Assembly: GCA_963682175.1 (NCBI GenBank) | Contig: OY821789.1 | Location: forward strand, 4,774,001-4,838,000 | Reading direction: 5' to 3' | Length of the DNA: 64,000 nucleotides | Source: Triglochin maritima | Lineage: Eukaryota; Streptophyta; Magnoliopsida; Alismatales; Juncaginaceae | In this document: in pieces, positions 38,577 through 52,300 of the stretch | Numbering within the stretch: position 1 is the first letter of the stretch | How the letters are laid out: each line of letters starts with the position of its first letter | Translations under genes and position numbers: made by a program | Notes under the pieces: model-generated | Database searches by the model: none | The model's input: only the letters and a program-made list of their open reading frames with translations | Told to the model about the DNA's origin: nothing

Positions 38577-40740
38577 TGTAACATCCTGAAACAGTAAAAC
38601 TTTAAATATATTTTTTTTCCATCAAGACATCAGAGACCAATAATCAAAAGACGGGACTGTTACTTATCATAAAACATAGTGGTGTACCATATAACATCAG
38701 AGTTTGTCAAAACTACATGATTACATCAGATATAACAAAAGGAGATACAAGTAATCATGTCGACATCAGTGGTCCGAACGAGAGGATCTGATCCCAAAAT
38801 GCGCGTCCACTGTCACCACCCAACCGGACCTACTGCTACGGGTGCACATGTGTCGGGTTGGGTCGGGTTTGGGCCTCAACCCGACCCAACCCGAAATTTT
38901 TAGGTTGGGAAAAAACTGAACCCACATCCGAACCCGAACCGGTTTAGGTTCAACCCAACCCGACCCGAAATTTTCGAGTTGGGTCGGGTTGAACCCGTAT
39001 TCGGAATTTTTCTCCCAAACTTGGTCGGGTTCGGTCGACCGGTGCTTAAACGGTCGACCGGTGGCTTAAACACCCGAAATTTTCGGGTTGGAAACGGTCG
39101 ACCGAGTGATGTTCGGTCGACCGGTTTATTTGGGGGAAAAAATAAAAATCGGGTTCGGGTTGGGTTGGGTCAACCCGACCCCCTCAACCCGAACTCGACC
39201 CGAAAATTCGGGTTTTTGATTTTCCCAACCCGACCCGACCCGAACCCCTCCCCAACCCGACCCAACCAGTCGGGTTCGGGTTGGGTTTCGGGTTGAACCC
39301 AACTCATGTGCACCCCTACCTACTGCGGTCCTGAAATAAAACATGCAACAACAATACCTGAGTTTCCATAAGGATATCCTGTATGTCAAACTCACCTATA
39401 TGCATGCAGTAGTACTCATGAACCTATCATACTAGTAGCATGTCATGTCATCAACAGTAAGGAAAACAGTTCCCCCGAAGGGTAACATGGGACATCAGTC
39501 CGACAATCATCATCGGGTCTCTCAATGAGACATACCGTAGGCACATACGGTCTAGCGGAACAAGACGTGACCCTCCGCACACGCGGCTATACTAAACATG
39601 GGGTTCGGCAAGGAGCATCCGCTAAGTCCGCGTCATATTAAACAGATCTGTAACTTCGTGGCTGAAACCACCCCAACGGAGCCGTCGCTCGGTCGGTTCA
39701 TCAATCATCATCTTAGTAGGTGACCAGCTGAGGAAAACATAGCCAGCACAATATCGGCTCATCAAACATCATAGCCGAAACAACATCGACGGCATCACCG
39801 ACATAACATCAGTGGACCAACATACGTCCGACACAGCATCAGACAGGTCCGGACCGAAGTCCGCCGAGTCATCAGGCTCCACGAGCAGCAAACACCAACT
39901 TCGCCGCTATAAAAGTAGGGCAGCGCCCTCCGTATCTATCCAAGTCGGTAGTCACCTCACCCAACGACAGTTGCGTACCCGCACAACATCATATGTTAGG
40001 ATCCGCGATCCCTCAGGCCTGCTACCCTATCTTGAGTCCATCAATCCATCACATTAAGTCACGATCCATACATGGAGGTGACACGTCCCGAACACCCACA
40101 TTCTTCCACACTCTCTATAAAAGCAGGACAGGCACGCGTAACGCGCCCACCGTCACCTCCCAGCTCACGCACTAGGCGAGGACACGAGTTTCCGTGGACA
40201 GAGTTGACATCTTAAAAGGACCGGGAATCCAGTTCTGTGCACAAACAATCGACCGAAAGAGGCAATCCGGTCGACCGTTCCCATAAGGTTCGGTCGACCG
40301 AAAGTATGCAACGGTCGAACTCTCTGCGTAAAACCGAAGTCCCAACGGTCGAACAAGAGTTTAAAACCGGTCGGCCGATACATGATCAAAATCCAGAGTC
40401 TGGTCAAAATCAATCAATATTATCGTTCGACCGACACAGGGGTCCCGGTCGACCGAAAACTACCAGATCATCCTAGCAGTTCTAAGTCATATAACGATCA
40501 AACACATACGAAACAACGGTCGAACAATCATGCATAAGAATCGAGTACACTTAAGTTCTGGTCGAACGAAAACATAAAACCGGTCGACCGAAAACCAACA
40601 GGCAAACCCCCAACCTACCAGCACATGCTCTACCGGTCGACCGCCACAATGCATCGTTCGACCGGTGTTGGTTAAAGTCGGGCCATTATACTAAACCGGT
40701 CGACTTACAAAAAATCATTGTAATCCACCCCATTGATACC
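38577..40740. mobile_element. LTR-like repeat, copy 1 (Ty3/gypsy-like end)
   Basis: It starts TGTAACATCCTGAAACAG, like the terminal sequence of plant Tekay-type Ty3/gypsy LTRs (antisense). It is collinear over about 1.6 kb with copy 2 at 61767, apart from the hAT insertion at 38837-39318. It contains a CCGCTATAAAAG motif near 39903 and many GGTCGACC palindromes between 40250 and 40700. A TTGATACCA motif near 40734 resembles the complement of a tRNA-Met primer site. There is no gag-pol coding, and the right boundary and orientation are unresolved. Confidence 0.55.
38837..39318. mobile_element. Non-autonomous hAT element, 482 bp
   Basis: The terminal inverted repeats are TACGGGTGCACATG and CATGTGCACCCCTA (one mismatch). 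An exact 8-bp duplication, CCTACTGC, is at 38829-38836 and 39319-39326. The empty site (CCTACTGC once) is present in copy 2 of the host repeat, near 62013-62020. The interior is built of GGGTCGGGTTGGG-like units, their complements and four GGTCGACC palindromes. There is no transposase. Confidence 0.9.
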
Positions 40741-40742
40741 AA

Positions 40743-43700
40743 TTTTTTTGGAACGAAACCTAAAATAATTTGAGATAACACACCATATATTTTTAAGATT
40801 TTTTATTTTAAAAAAAGACGCCTGCAAAAAACTTCATCCCCATGGACGCCTTCCCCATGGGGGCGGTTCTGACAGTCGTTTACTAAAAAGAAGTTGGACA
40901 TTTTACCAGATTAGAGTGCACCGGGGCGTCTGCCGGTTCATTTCCTGACTTCCAAAATTTTTTTTTGATGATTATGAGAGGAATATGAAGAGTGAGTGGC
41001 GTAGGAGAATGAAATGAAGAAATATATAAATAAAAATGAGAGAATAACAAAACAGTAATTTGTAAGGACGATTTAAATAATTTTGGAACCACGTTTAACA
41101 ATTCAGTATGGAAATTGTAAAGTGTAAACACCATTAAAAGTGTTGATATTCTCTTGTTGATTCTGCATTAATCTTGTCTAGGATGAGCTTGGTACGGGTG
41201 GAACAAGAGAGCAAAATCAAGGAGTTAATTTTTCACCTAGTCAAACATACTTGGAATGAGGAGAAGAATTAAGATGGAGGAATTTATTACTCCAAATGAG
41301 GGTAATCTATTCCACGTCTGGGGTAAAAATTATGATTTTTTTTATACTTCTAATACATTTATTTGGCAGAAATATATTTTAAGAAACCAAAAAACGAAAT
41401 GTCACATGATTTATATTAATTTTATCGAATTGGGTTGAGTTTTCATAAGTTTTGAGATTATTCTCCCAATTTCAAAAGCACCTTCAGTATCAACGGACTT
41501 TTGACAAATTAAAGTCGCTTCTTCTACACATTTTTACAAGGCAAGAAAGGTCAAATCTTCTCGATATAATTATATAACTTGGCGCCAACGAAAAAGCTAA
41601 CGAAAAAATGTTTGATTATTATTGACTTTTGTTTCGTTATTTACGATCTACTCCGCTCGTGTGGTCTGATGATCGTCGCCCGAGAGGAAGATTGACTTGA
41701 CTGACTCCATCGTGGAAGTTTCCTCCTCCGTTAGAATCCTACTTTACAGCTGACGTTCCCTCGTAATACTTTGCACTTGCAACCGATGTCATCCACTAAT
41801 TACGCTTCTTTTTGGTTGGTACCTTTTACTAATATATGTACGTAATATGGTTTAAGTCCTAATTTCTTTTCAGAAGGTTGTGTTTAGTTCGTTCGGACGT
41901 CCGAGATATTATAGGTGAACGGTGAAAATTTTGTGTAAATATAAATCTATAAGTCATGGAATTTCATTTAAGCTCATTTTCAATCATTATTGGTTTTAAA
42001 TGAACAGTTAAGAAACAAACTATAGTCGTCAAAGGATTCATGAAGTAGAGTTCCATTACTTCTCTTGTAAATTCGGGAGACAGAGATAAAAGAACAGGAA
42101 AACGTTACAACGAATTAAATGCATTTCTTCCAATTTGATCGAACAAACTTCTAAAACAATCATAAAATATTAGTAGTTCAAATTCCTGTAATTATGAATG
42201 GAACCATCGCAATGATCATTGTTTTCCAGAAACAGGAAGAAGTGTTCTCGTCCAAAGTGGTATATTCTAACATGCTTCGTCGCTAGTTGTTTAAAAAGTT
42301 GAAAACATTAAACTGTTATAAGCTGTTTCCCCATGTTTTTGCTTCTGATTTGGTGAAAGGGAATTGAATCGGTCCGCTACTGTAAAACACAAACATGTAC
42401 CTATTTTCAACCCCTTCGCGTCTTCCCCACTTCATCGAGATTGAAAATGTGCAGAGAATGTTAGATGACATCAGGACTTAATAGAGAAATGGATCCTAAC
42501 TTGTTGAGGAAGATCTTTCTGTTCTATGAAGTCAAGAGTAGAGTTGTTGGCTGAGAATTTCCCAAATATGCTCTCGAACTCAATAATACAATTCAATTTA
42601 TGCTTTTTTACAATAACATTCTGAAAATAGAATTGACACTTCAGCCTTATCTGCTTATATGAGAAAATATTCTACATATCTTGGTCATATACTCATATTT
42701 TCTTATTGGCATCTTCAGTTATGACATAAAAAATATAAATATGAAAATGCAGATCATGAGAAACTAGAAGTAAACGTATTATTGGTGCTTATCTAGCACA
42801 CTAATTAAACACCTCATATCATTTTGATATTTAATGCTCGTATATTTGTTTGTGTTTGCCATTCGACAAATAATAAATCAAATTTGTCCAGAGTCAAAAT
42901 TCACTGATGCAACATTAATCTTGATATATATTTTTATCATTAAGTATCACACAGCCCATAGTCACAAATAAGATTTGATCCATTGTAAGTTAAAACATTT
43001 GGCTGATATTTATTCACTATTTTTTTAAACATAAATAGTATCTGACTGGTATTTTATTCGCTATATAACAGTAAACTATCCTATCTAATAAATAGTACAG
43101 CAACAACACACCAAATGCAACACAAAGAAGATATAAGAAGCAGTCCAAATATTTTGAATCAAACAACGAATTGGAAATTCAAATGAGATTGAATGACATC
43201 TTTCCTTTATTTTATATAAGGAGGTATCAACTACCTTTTAATTTTGCTCATCAATTCATCATTCCTAATTTTTTTAATTTAAGCTTTAAAAGAAGAATCC
43301 AAATCGTAAATCTTGATATAAGACTCTAATTAGTAAAAAATCAAAAAAATTAAAAATCAGTTTATATGAAATCAAAAAATAAAAATTGAACGTATTACAT
43401 TTGTCAAAAAAAAAACAAATTCTTGTTCTTATATCACTTTTTTATAGCAAACATAGGTAACATGAGTTATAAATCAAAACACACAATTTAAATTTTCGAT
43501 TTAAAAATTTAAAAAATTAAAAGTTAGGTCCGACGATGAGCCACAAAAGTTAAAAAGAATAAATCCTCGTTTTACATTATAAATCCTCCTCATTCTATAT
43601 TATCACGTGGCAAACTTAACAAATTGGGAACACACAGTACCAAAAACAAAACAAAACAAATCGTTTTCAAAAAAGAAATTAAGAAAAAGAAGAGAGAAGG

Positions 43701-43809
43701 TTCGACCCACCAACCCTCGTCCCCGGTCACCTGTTTCCCACCAGCACAAGTCCACCTTCCCCCCTCCTTCTAGAACCCATCCCATTAATTATTACCCACC
43801 CGATCCCCC
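40743..43809. other. Intergenic, AT-rich; no gene supported
   Basis: This long AT-rich stretch upstream of the DUF1645 gene has no frame with recognisable domains. The left end may still belong to retroelement remains. Its last few hundred bases should hold the DUF1645 promoter. Confidence 0.45.
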
Positions 43810-43816
43810 TATAAAA
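43810..43816 (+). promoter_or_regulatory. Possible TATA box of the DUF1645 gene
   Basis: TATAAAA lies only 30 bases before ATG 43846. If used, the leader would be just a few bases, so either the leader is very short or the true start of transcription uses an upstream element. Confidence 0.35.
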
Positions 43817-43845
43817 CCACTCGAACCCCCCAGTCCCACCCCAAA

Positions 43846-44409
43846 ATGGCATCGTCACACCAACCCCAAAACCTAACCTCCGACTCCGACTCCGATTCCG
43901 ACTTCGAGTTCGAGTTCGCCCTCGCCGCCTCCCCTTCCGCCTCCCCCGCCGTCTACCCCGTCTTCAACCGCGACTTCGACCTCGACTTCGACTTCCAATC
44001 CCTCTCCCTCCACCAACCCCCCGAAAACTCCGACGACCCCTCCTCCTACTGCGTCTGGACCCCACCCGACGCGGCCGCTCTAGATCCGAGGAAGAAGAGC
44101 AAGTCGACGGGCACGAGCTCGACGCCGCGGTGGAGGCTTAGGGATTTGGTCGTCGGCCGGAGCCGGAGCGACGGGAAAGAGAAATTTGTGTTTCTCGCCC
44201 CTTCCCCGCCGGAGGAGGGGAAAGGGGAGAAGGGGGAGGGGAAGAAGATTAAGACGAGGAGGGTTAAGGAGATGGATATGGTCACCGCCCACAAGCTCTA
44301 CTACGGGAAGTCCGGCGCCGGTGACCGGCGCCAGTCGTACTTGCCCTACAAGAGGGGGTTGGTCGGGTTCTTCGCCGGCGTCAACGGGACCGGGTCGCAT
44401 CCGTTTTAG
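43846..44409 (+). CDS. DUF1645 family protein
   Basis: Intronless frame of 187 aa. It has the family features: a Ser/Asp-rich N-terminus (SDSDSDSD), the FEFEFA motif (about residues 20-25), a SLHQPPENS segment, and the core DPRKKSKSTGTSSTPRWRLRDLVVGRSRSDGK-type block (about residues 80-113). The C-terminus reads SYLPYKRGLVGFFAGVNG. DUF1645 proteins are plant-specific; a rice member (SGL) affects grain length and stress tolerance, but the biochemical role is unknown. The coding sequence is strikingly GC-rich against its surroundings, common for such intronless stress-related genes. Confidence 0.88.
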   Translation: MASSHQPQNLTSDSDSDSDFEFEFALAASPSASPAVYPVFNRDFDLDFDFQSLSLHQPPENSDDPSSYCVWTPPDAAALDPRKKSKSTGTSSTPRWRLRDLVVGRSRSDGKEKFVFLAPSPPEEGKGEKGEGKKIKTRRVKEMDMVTAHKLYYGKSGAGDRRQSYLPYKRGLVGFFAGVNGTGSHPF

Positions 44410-45528
44410 ATTCCGCGATTAGTCTTCCTTTGGATTGGTGGTCCGAAGTGATGCTGTCTGTGTCCGACGACGACTTTGGAATTGTAAATATATGAGTTGT
44501 GCTGATTCTTACATTCTACTCGTATATTGTGTTAATCTTTACTAGTATTGTTCTGATTGGGAACTGAAATTTTGGACTGGAGATTGGAATTGTTTTGGGG
44601 TGATGTGGTAATTTAATGTGCTCGGGACTTGGAAACAATCCTTCTAAATTTGCCATTTTCAATCGTGTTCAATTTGGCTTTTTATATGTCCAGGAGATCC
44701 AAAAGATATGGAAGAATAGTGAAATCGTAGGGATGAGCCACAAGGCTACAACAACTATAATGACAACATGGTTATAGGACTCCAGCAATTCAATAACAAA
44801 ATATAGCGATGAAACAGTAGTTTCAATTTTAATGGCACCAACCGGGGCTAGATTAATTGAGACATCATCTCTAATCTTAGGTTTACCAATTAGACAACGA
44901 GCGATGGATTATTTGCATCCTCGGCTGTCCAAGGAGGGAAATCCGCTCCTTCGACATCCCATTGGCTTACATCTACTCTCTTATTCTTCTAAAACATCGC
45001 AGTTGCCTCCACCACATCCTTATCTCTTCATTTTTCCCAACTACATTCCGTTCGAGGAAAGGATTACACTTTTCCTCCGTAATACACATGAGTTCATTTC
45101 TTGGGAGATTGAGCCACTACAAATGAAGTGTATTATTGCTCATTTGTGGTATCATGAGAAAATGAAATCTCGCTTGTCTATTTATTCGAAACACTCCTCG
45201 TCGATGTGTTTCTTTCGAGTTTCTCCCGATGTCAAGTGAAGTAGAGGATTCACCAATGATTAACAAGGGAATTTGGTGAAAGAAACAATATAGCGAATAT
45301 CGTTTTGGTTTACAGAATGCGTAGTGTATTTTGGTAAATATGGAAATGCAATACAGGGATGTTATTTTAATAAAAAAGGCATAACTTATATGAAACTTAA
45401 GAGATCTATTTTTTGTTCTTTCAAATATTCATTCAACAGTACAACTCACAAATACAATGTATCCTAATAACAAGGCAACATTTAAGGTTCTCACAATCTT
45501 TGTATTAGGGGAAAAAGAAGAAGCAAAG
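44410..45528. other. Spacer downstream of the DUF1645 gene
   Basis: Contains the DUF1645 3' UTR. A plus-strand frame at 44832-45239 (135 aa) lacks recognisable domains and splice context, and I treat it as doubtful. Confidence 0.4.

Positions 45529-45608
<80 letters not shown>
45529..45608 (-). tRNA. trnL-UAG: tRNA-Leu (anticodon UAG)
   Basis: Nuclear tRNA gene of 80 bases read on the minus strand from 45608. The acceptor stem GACAGTT pairs with AGCTGTC (one G-U). The D arm GGCCGAGTGGTC, the anticodon stem CCAGA/TCTGG with loop TTTAGGC (anticodon TAG), a long variable arm and the T loop GGGTTCAAATCCC are all present. No intron and no encoded CCA. A T-rich run follows just downstream (complement of 45513-45517) and can end Pol III transcription. 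Confidence 0.97.
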
Positions 45609-45610
<2 letters not shown>

Positions 45611-46336
45611 GCTTTGAATACAGTTTTCATATATTTAATATATTATATAGTAAAGAAAACAGATATAAAGAGACGAAGCAAATAGATTAATTACAACGAC
45701 AGAAGATCTTCGGATTCTAAGATCACACCCTTTCTCGCTTAGAAAAAAGGTCATGATGTTTAAATTTCAGTATTACCCTCGGTAAATGACGTCTCTTGCA
45801 TCCTGCAATCCGTTGGGATGTTTACTCTAACAAACTATACTTTATCTTCTCTCTCGTCATCAATTCATTGGCCAAATCCAAGTATCACGAGATCACGCTA
45901 TCATATGAGATCAGTTGATAGCTTCAAAACACAAATCAAGTAAGATCTCATTCATTTTACTTTACCATTCATTTTAATTTAATCTTTTCCCATAATAATA
46001 TTCACGCGCAAAGTAACGCGCAAAACTCCAAAATCGGAATACGATTCCGAACCAACAATCCACAACCGACCCAACCATCCTCCACTCTTCGACCCGCGGG
46101 CCCCACACCCGATTCCCTCGAAATCCGCACACCTCAGCCCAAACGCGACCACTCCTCCCATCACCACTCGCCAAACAGCAAAAACTCCTCCACCACCTTT
46201 TTTTAAAATATTTTAAAAAAAACTGAAACATCAAATTGAAGAAAACAACCTCAAACCCAAACCCTTCTTCTCCTTCTCCAGGTCGTGGACTTTGAGGGCT
46301 TGCTCTCCCGATCGCGGATCCACCGGATCGGAGGGG
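45609..46336. other. Spacer and promoter of the A9-domain gene
   Basis: Lies between the tRNA gene and the A9-domain gene. The last 100 or so bases are likely 5' UTR (CT-rich). No exon is seen. Confidence 0.45.
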
Positions 46337-49300
46337 ATGGGAGCTTTCGATTCGAGCCCCGTGAGGTGGGATCCTGCGGCGGAGGGGGAGCCCAGTGTCG
46401 GAGGCTTGTCGGAGCGGTTCGCCGGGCTGGACGTCGGCGATTCGTCGAATCGGACCATCGTCCAGGTCATGAGGGCTGTGGAGGACGCCGAGAACACGAT
46501 CAAGCAGCAGGTCAGTTGGTACTGGTTGTTGGAGCTTAGTGTGATTGTGGTTTCCGAATCGGATTTGGATTTGTCAGTTGGAAATTGTGTTTTTTATAAC
46601 TTTTTTGTGTGTTTTAGTTCAAATTGTAGGTGGAGTGGATGGATTATTATGTTTATTAGATATGACGGATTGGGAGTAATCGTCGAGCTTTATGTGGTGT
46701 TGCTTTGTGGTTTAGATGCGAATTTCTGTGTTTGTTGGACTAGTTTTGGGGTTTTCGGTGGAAGTGTTGGCTGAAACGATGGATTCTGGCGATCGAACTG
46801 ATGGAACGAGTTTTCTTCTTCTTCAACTGATGGATTCAGTTCAAGTTGGAGCCTTTGGAAATGCTCTTCTTTATGGCAGTAGTTAAGATTTAAGTAGGTG
46901 AGTTGGTAGCTGTTGAGTGGTTGATGGAGCTTAATGTGGTGTGGTTTGATGAGTTTTCCTGGTTTCTGGATTGGACTCGGATGCGTGAGTTGGAACTTGT
47001 AATCGACGAGCTTTATGTGGTGCTGTTTTGTGGTTTGTATGCATTTTTCTGTGTTTGTCGAAGTGATACCAATTGATTATACATCTCAATATGATGGCTC
47101 ATTATGATTTCTTGTCCGTCAACCATCTGTTGCTCCTGTGACTTTCCATTTTCTAAATTTTTATTTGCATTTTAATACGAAGGTCCACGATTCCATCCTA
47201 TTTCTGATGTGTAATTGATGCCTTAAGTACTTTATGTATCAAATTTGCCATTTTCATTCATTTAGATGTTTTTACTATTAACAATTTATACTGCGAAGTG
47301 CAAACAACTAAACCATGTTGCTTGACTGTGGCCAATGGATTATAATTTAACCATAGTGCTCTACTTCTTTTTTTCCAGCTGGAAGAAAATGAGCAATTAA
47401 GGGATGAGCTTCTGAGGAAAACAGAGGAGCTACAAAAGATTGTAGGTGTTGAATTTCTAGAGTTTTCCACCACAAGATCCGTACTTTCCTTATATACAAA
47501 GAGTAAACTTTTTTTATGTGTTTTCCCCCCATCTAAAGATGTGATATGTGAACAATCTTTTGAGTACAGTTTGTAGCCTGTATAAAGAAAATGTTTCTTT
47601 TAATATTTTCTACGAAGACAGAATTCTTTCCATATTTGGAAAAAATGTGTGCATGCTTGCCTTTTAGTTGTAATAAATCTATAAACTTTAACAGAACAAG
47701 GTTATAAGCTACATTTTTTTGGTAAAGCAAAACTAATAACTATGTCCTCAGAAGGCACTTAATTTATATCTGGATATAACGAAGCACAAACCAATAAACA
47801 TGACTGTAAAGTATGGGAACTCTCACTGGAACTTGTTGTGTCCTTTTAAGAATGCATTTAAAAAGATAATGATCTGGAGAAACATATATCTAGTTGTACT
47901 ATTTTGCCTTGGTAACACTTAGTGTTCCCATTTTTACTATCTGGTATACTTTCATATTCATATACTTCACTGGTTCATTGTCTACAGAGCCACATCTTAT
48001 TGTCCATGGTTCCTTCTAAATCCTTTAAAAAGGCATTATCATTCTTAGCAAATTATTATGCATAACCATATGGTAGAATATATTCTAATATTTACAGTAA
48101 AACATTTGCGCTGTTTGTGTTAGTGTGTCTTCTGTTGTAATCTGGACATTTCAAATTGTAAGTGTCCAGAATGTTGAAGCAGTCAGCTGGGCATGTCGTT
48201 CTCCTTAAACGTTTCATGCACAATGTGAGTGCCTTAATCATTTAACATTCTTCATTTATCTCACACTCAGTCGTCTTTGGTTTCTGATACTCCATTGTCA
48301 TGGTCTCCATATAGATTGGCTTAGGTGGTTGTCATTCATTTGAACATGAATATGAGGAATTATGCTGGATAGTGTATGACTTTACGATTCTTATTCTTTT
48401 GGGAGCTCTAACAGGAAGTAATGGAAAAATTATGGAAGAGCTTATATCTTGAAATCGTGACCTAAATCATTCAGTTGTAAATATAGTGTCCATGCAACAC
48501 CGACTGCATGTTGGATCCTGTAACAGTCTTAAATATTTGGTGGCCATATTACTATTTTTTTCCTAATATAAACTCCTTTCTGTCATTTCATGACTTATTG
48601 TAACCTCCAAGTTGATTAATATTCTTCAAGCTAGTATAGGCCATTGAATGGAATTAAGACTGCAAAATGGGATCTTCTTGGGTCTCAAGAACTCTATTGT
48701 GCATGAAAAAATTCATCAAAGTACCATGATGCCTTTCAGATCGACTGCCCAACTAATGTATGGATCTTTGGCAGGAAAGCGGAACTCAATATAAATAAAA
48801 TGATTAGATCTAGAAAAAGTGGCATTTAGGGCCTTATCACGATTGAAGTATATGTTGGATGTTCATCTACTTCAACTGCAGAGTATACATACCCATAAGT
48901 ATGATATACCACAACAAAAACCTTTAAAGTAAATAAAGACAAAATCTATCTGGTTTCCTTCTGGTTGGTTAGTATGCCAAAAATTCCATGGCTTGAAAAG
49001 AGCATGTATTGTTTCTGAAACATCATCAAAGTATCAATGTGTTAAATTCTATTATCTAAACATGTCTTCTGAATAGTTACAAAGGAACATGTCCCATACC
49101 ACTATTAGTATGCTATTGTTGGTGGTCTGTTCCTCATTTTTAATTTTTCTCCTATCCGTTGACAGAAAATGAATACAGAAAGCCCTTTAAGATCACCTTC
49201 CGTTAGTGCACATGGTGAATCTCTTAAGTCTGGCATATCTCCCTTAGAACTTGAAACACATAGGATTAAAGGAGGCAGTTCCTTTGTGGATCCCCTAAAT

Positions 49301-52300
49301 AAGCTGGTCATCCATCAAAATGGCGTGCCAAAGAGTGATCTTACTTCTTTGCGGAGTAGTTCAGGAAGCCAGCTTTACTCTGAAAACTGTAGAGGAAATG
49401 GACCAGTGCAAGTTTCTCATATTGGACATTGCATTACTTCTAGCCCTGGGGTCACCCAGTATTCCCTGCCATCATCCAGATCCATTTCTCCATTCAGGTA
49501 TTCATATTCACCCATTAGTAGGGGGAAATCAGTGTGTTTTTTCCCTACCTGCAGGAATATACTTCACTTAAATTAGACAAATTTTAGATTGAAGTCCTTC
49601 AAACATGTTTAGCTTGGTATAGGCACCACAAAGAAGGAGAATCTGATAACAGAATGAATCCAGTCGTCCACGGGCAAATGCAGACATCTCAAGGCAATAG
49701 TACTAACAGTTTATGGAAACAGGTATTTTCCTCCAATCTTCATAAGCATAATCTTTAAGAAAAGGACCCACATATTAGATAGAGTTGTTTGTTACACAGG
49801 AGCTTATCCTCAAGGTTAAAGACCACGAAGAAGAAATTTTACAATTAAAAAGGCTCCTTGCTGATTATTCCGTGAAGGTGATGGAGCCTTTTCTTGTTAA
49901 CCTGATGGTGAAAATTTGATTCTTTCTTCTTCAATATCTAGGATATTTTCTAATAAGTGTTGTGCTAACTGTTATCAGGAGGCACACATATGCAACGAAA
50001 AATATGTTCTTGAAAAACGCATAGCTCACATGCGTATGGTGAGCCTATACACATCTTCATTACAGTTTTCTTGTTTATTTCTTATCAAGTGATGATCTCA
50101 TGAATCAGTTGTATTTTCTTCTAGGCATTTGATCAGCAGCAGCAAGATTTGGTTGATGCTGCGTCAAAAGCTATTTCCTACAGACAAGACATAATAGAGG
50201 AAAATATTCGTCTTACGTATGCATTGCAGGTTTTAGTTCCTTCCAGACAATTTTGTTATTCTTTTTCTTCTAATTTCTTTTATCATTTAGGCTTACATCT
50301 TTGAATACTCCATTCAACTGTTAGTTGGAGTTGCTATAAACTATAAAGTTAACAAATTGAATACCTCTCTATATGGCCGTCAAAGTATTCGTCAGTAGTG
50401 AAAGCTTAGTGATAAGCGCACAGGTTTATTCTTCTTACTAACGTATTTATAGAAACATATTGTTAAGCTTTGAATGTGTTGTATGTAGATTTCACATCAT
50501 ACTATCCGTCCAGTTTCTTCTAGAATTATGTTATCACTCTTTTTTTTGGATAGATGAATTATGCCATCACTGTAAATAAGCTATGCTCTTAACCACATAA
50601 GCTTAATCTTTAATGTGCTCTTACTTTCTAATAAATGAAATTTATTCTCCCCCCTTGATTGATTCCTCATGAATTTGGTATCGATTTGCTCTGCATAAAA
50701 GTTTTTTTTGGGGATATTGGAACTATGCAATTACAATTCGTTTTCTTTTATATTTGTGAAAAGTGAATGATGAATTTCACCTTATTACAAAATGATGTTT
50801 CACCCCCAAGTTTGTCATGCTTATAATACCATCATCTGAGTTGCGAGTTTGTTGTTCTTTATGTCATGGCTTTCTACCACTTGGGTTGATCCTTATTTCT
50901 GGGAATATCTCTTTCTTAACTAGGTTCTTGAAGAATTCATGAGCATACACAGCAGTACTTTAGATAATATAGTCACTGAAAGATTTTGAACAAGAGAAAC
51001 CTCTTGAAGTCTTAGATTGTTGTCATCATCTTCTCTTTTTATGATTGAAATATGAATTCTTCTATATTTTGTAATATCAGCGTGTTTGTCATATTTATCA
51101 ATGAATTTTGAGATTCATTTAATTAACAGCGCATACATTTGTAATTTTTTTCATCTCCATCCAAGGGAATGTAATTCTGAGTCTCTGACCGTCACTTGAT
51201 TTTCTTCAGTCAGCTCAGCAAGAAAGGTCAACTTATGTTTCATCCTTGCTACCTCTTCTTTCAGAATATGGTCTCCAGCCTTCTGTTTCTGATGCTCTTT
51301 CAATTGTTGGTAATTTGAAGGTAAATGTGATTCCACTTCTTTTCCTGATTCTTTTTCCAGTGTTAGTGTTTTTAACAGTCATCTTACTTTATTCTTGCAG
51401 GTTTTATTCAAACATTTGCATGAGAAACTTGCCATTACTGAGGTTTTTTAAGTTCTATGATTCAACTTCCAAACTATTTTTGATAATTTTTTGGTTTCAA
51501 ATACAATGTTTATCCTTTTTCTTTGTGAAAATTTAGTGTGCTACCTCTGTAATTTGAGTGATGCCAATTTGGTTGAGCAATGAGCAACACATAATGAATG
51601 ATACCATGCTATTGTTTAGACTTGCTTTAATTACTGCTGCAGGAAAAGTTGAAAGAGTCTCAGTATCAGATAACTCCATGGCATCAAGAGGCATCAAATG
51701 CTTTGAATTTTGTTCCCCAATCACCTTCCAATTCTGCCGGAGCTGCACCTACTTCAGTATGGATGCTACATTGTTATTTTGTTTTATCAATACTATAATC
51801 ATGTTTCTAATCCTTCTTTATTATGGCAGAATAAAGTTGGTCTTGAAATTGTTGCTCAACCACCGTATTCTCATTCATATTCACCCATGGCTTCTCCTTC
51901 CATGGCTCCGACAAGGACAGACTGGGAGGCATTGGGGCAACCAAATCTTCAACCTAGTTCTGGACCTTCTGGTGGTTTTATGGCAAGGAGCCCAAACTTT
52001 TATGAAGTTGGGAGATCTTCACCATCCGTAGATAGGTAAAAAATACAAAGAAGAGAAGCATGAATTCAATCACGTTGAAAGCACACTAAACTATCCCCAA
52101 GGAAGGTTTATATATGATTAAAAAACATGTGAATAACATGTCCGATATAAGACAAAGTTCGAAAAACATATTGAATAAGATCACAATTTATGTTTAAGCA
52201 TTGAATTCCATGTACATACAAAATATAGATAATGTTGTGAAGTAGGTTCATTTGTAGAGTGAGATTGAATACCTAAATCTTGAAATTTTGCATGAGGTGT

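Noticed and set aside
38979..39395. Frames of about 90-105 aa in the GGGTCGGGTT region
   Set aside because: Low-complexity repeats of the hAT interior; not telomeric sequence either, since the plant TTTAGGG unit is absent.
44832..45239. 135-aa frame after the DUF1645 gene
   Set aside because: No domain, no conserved motif recognised and no promoter context; too weak to call a gene.
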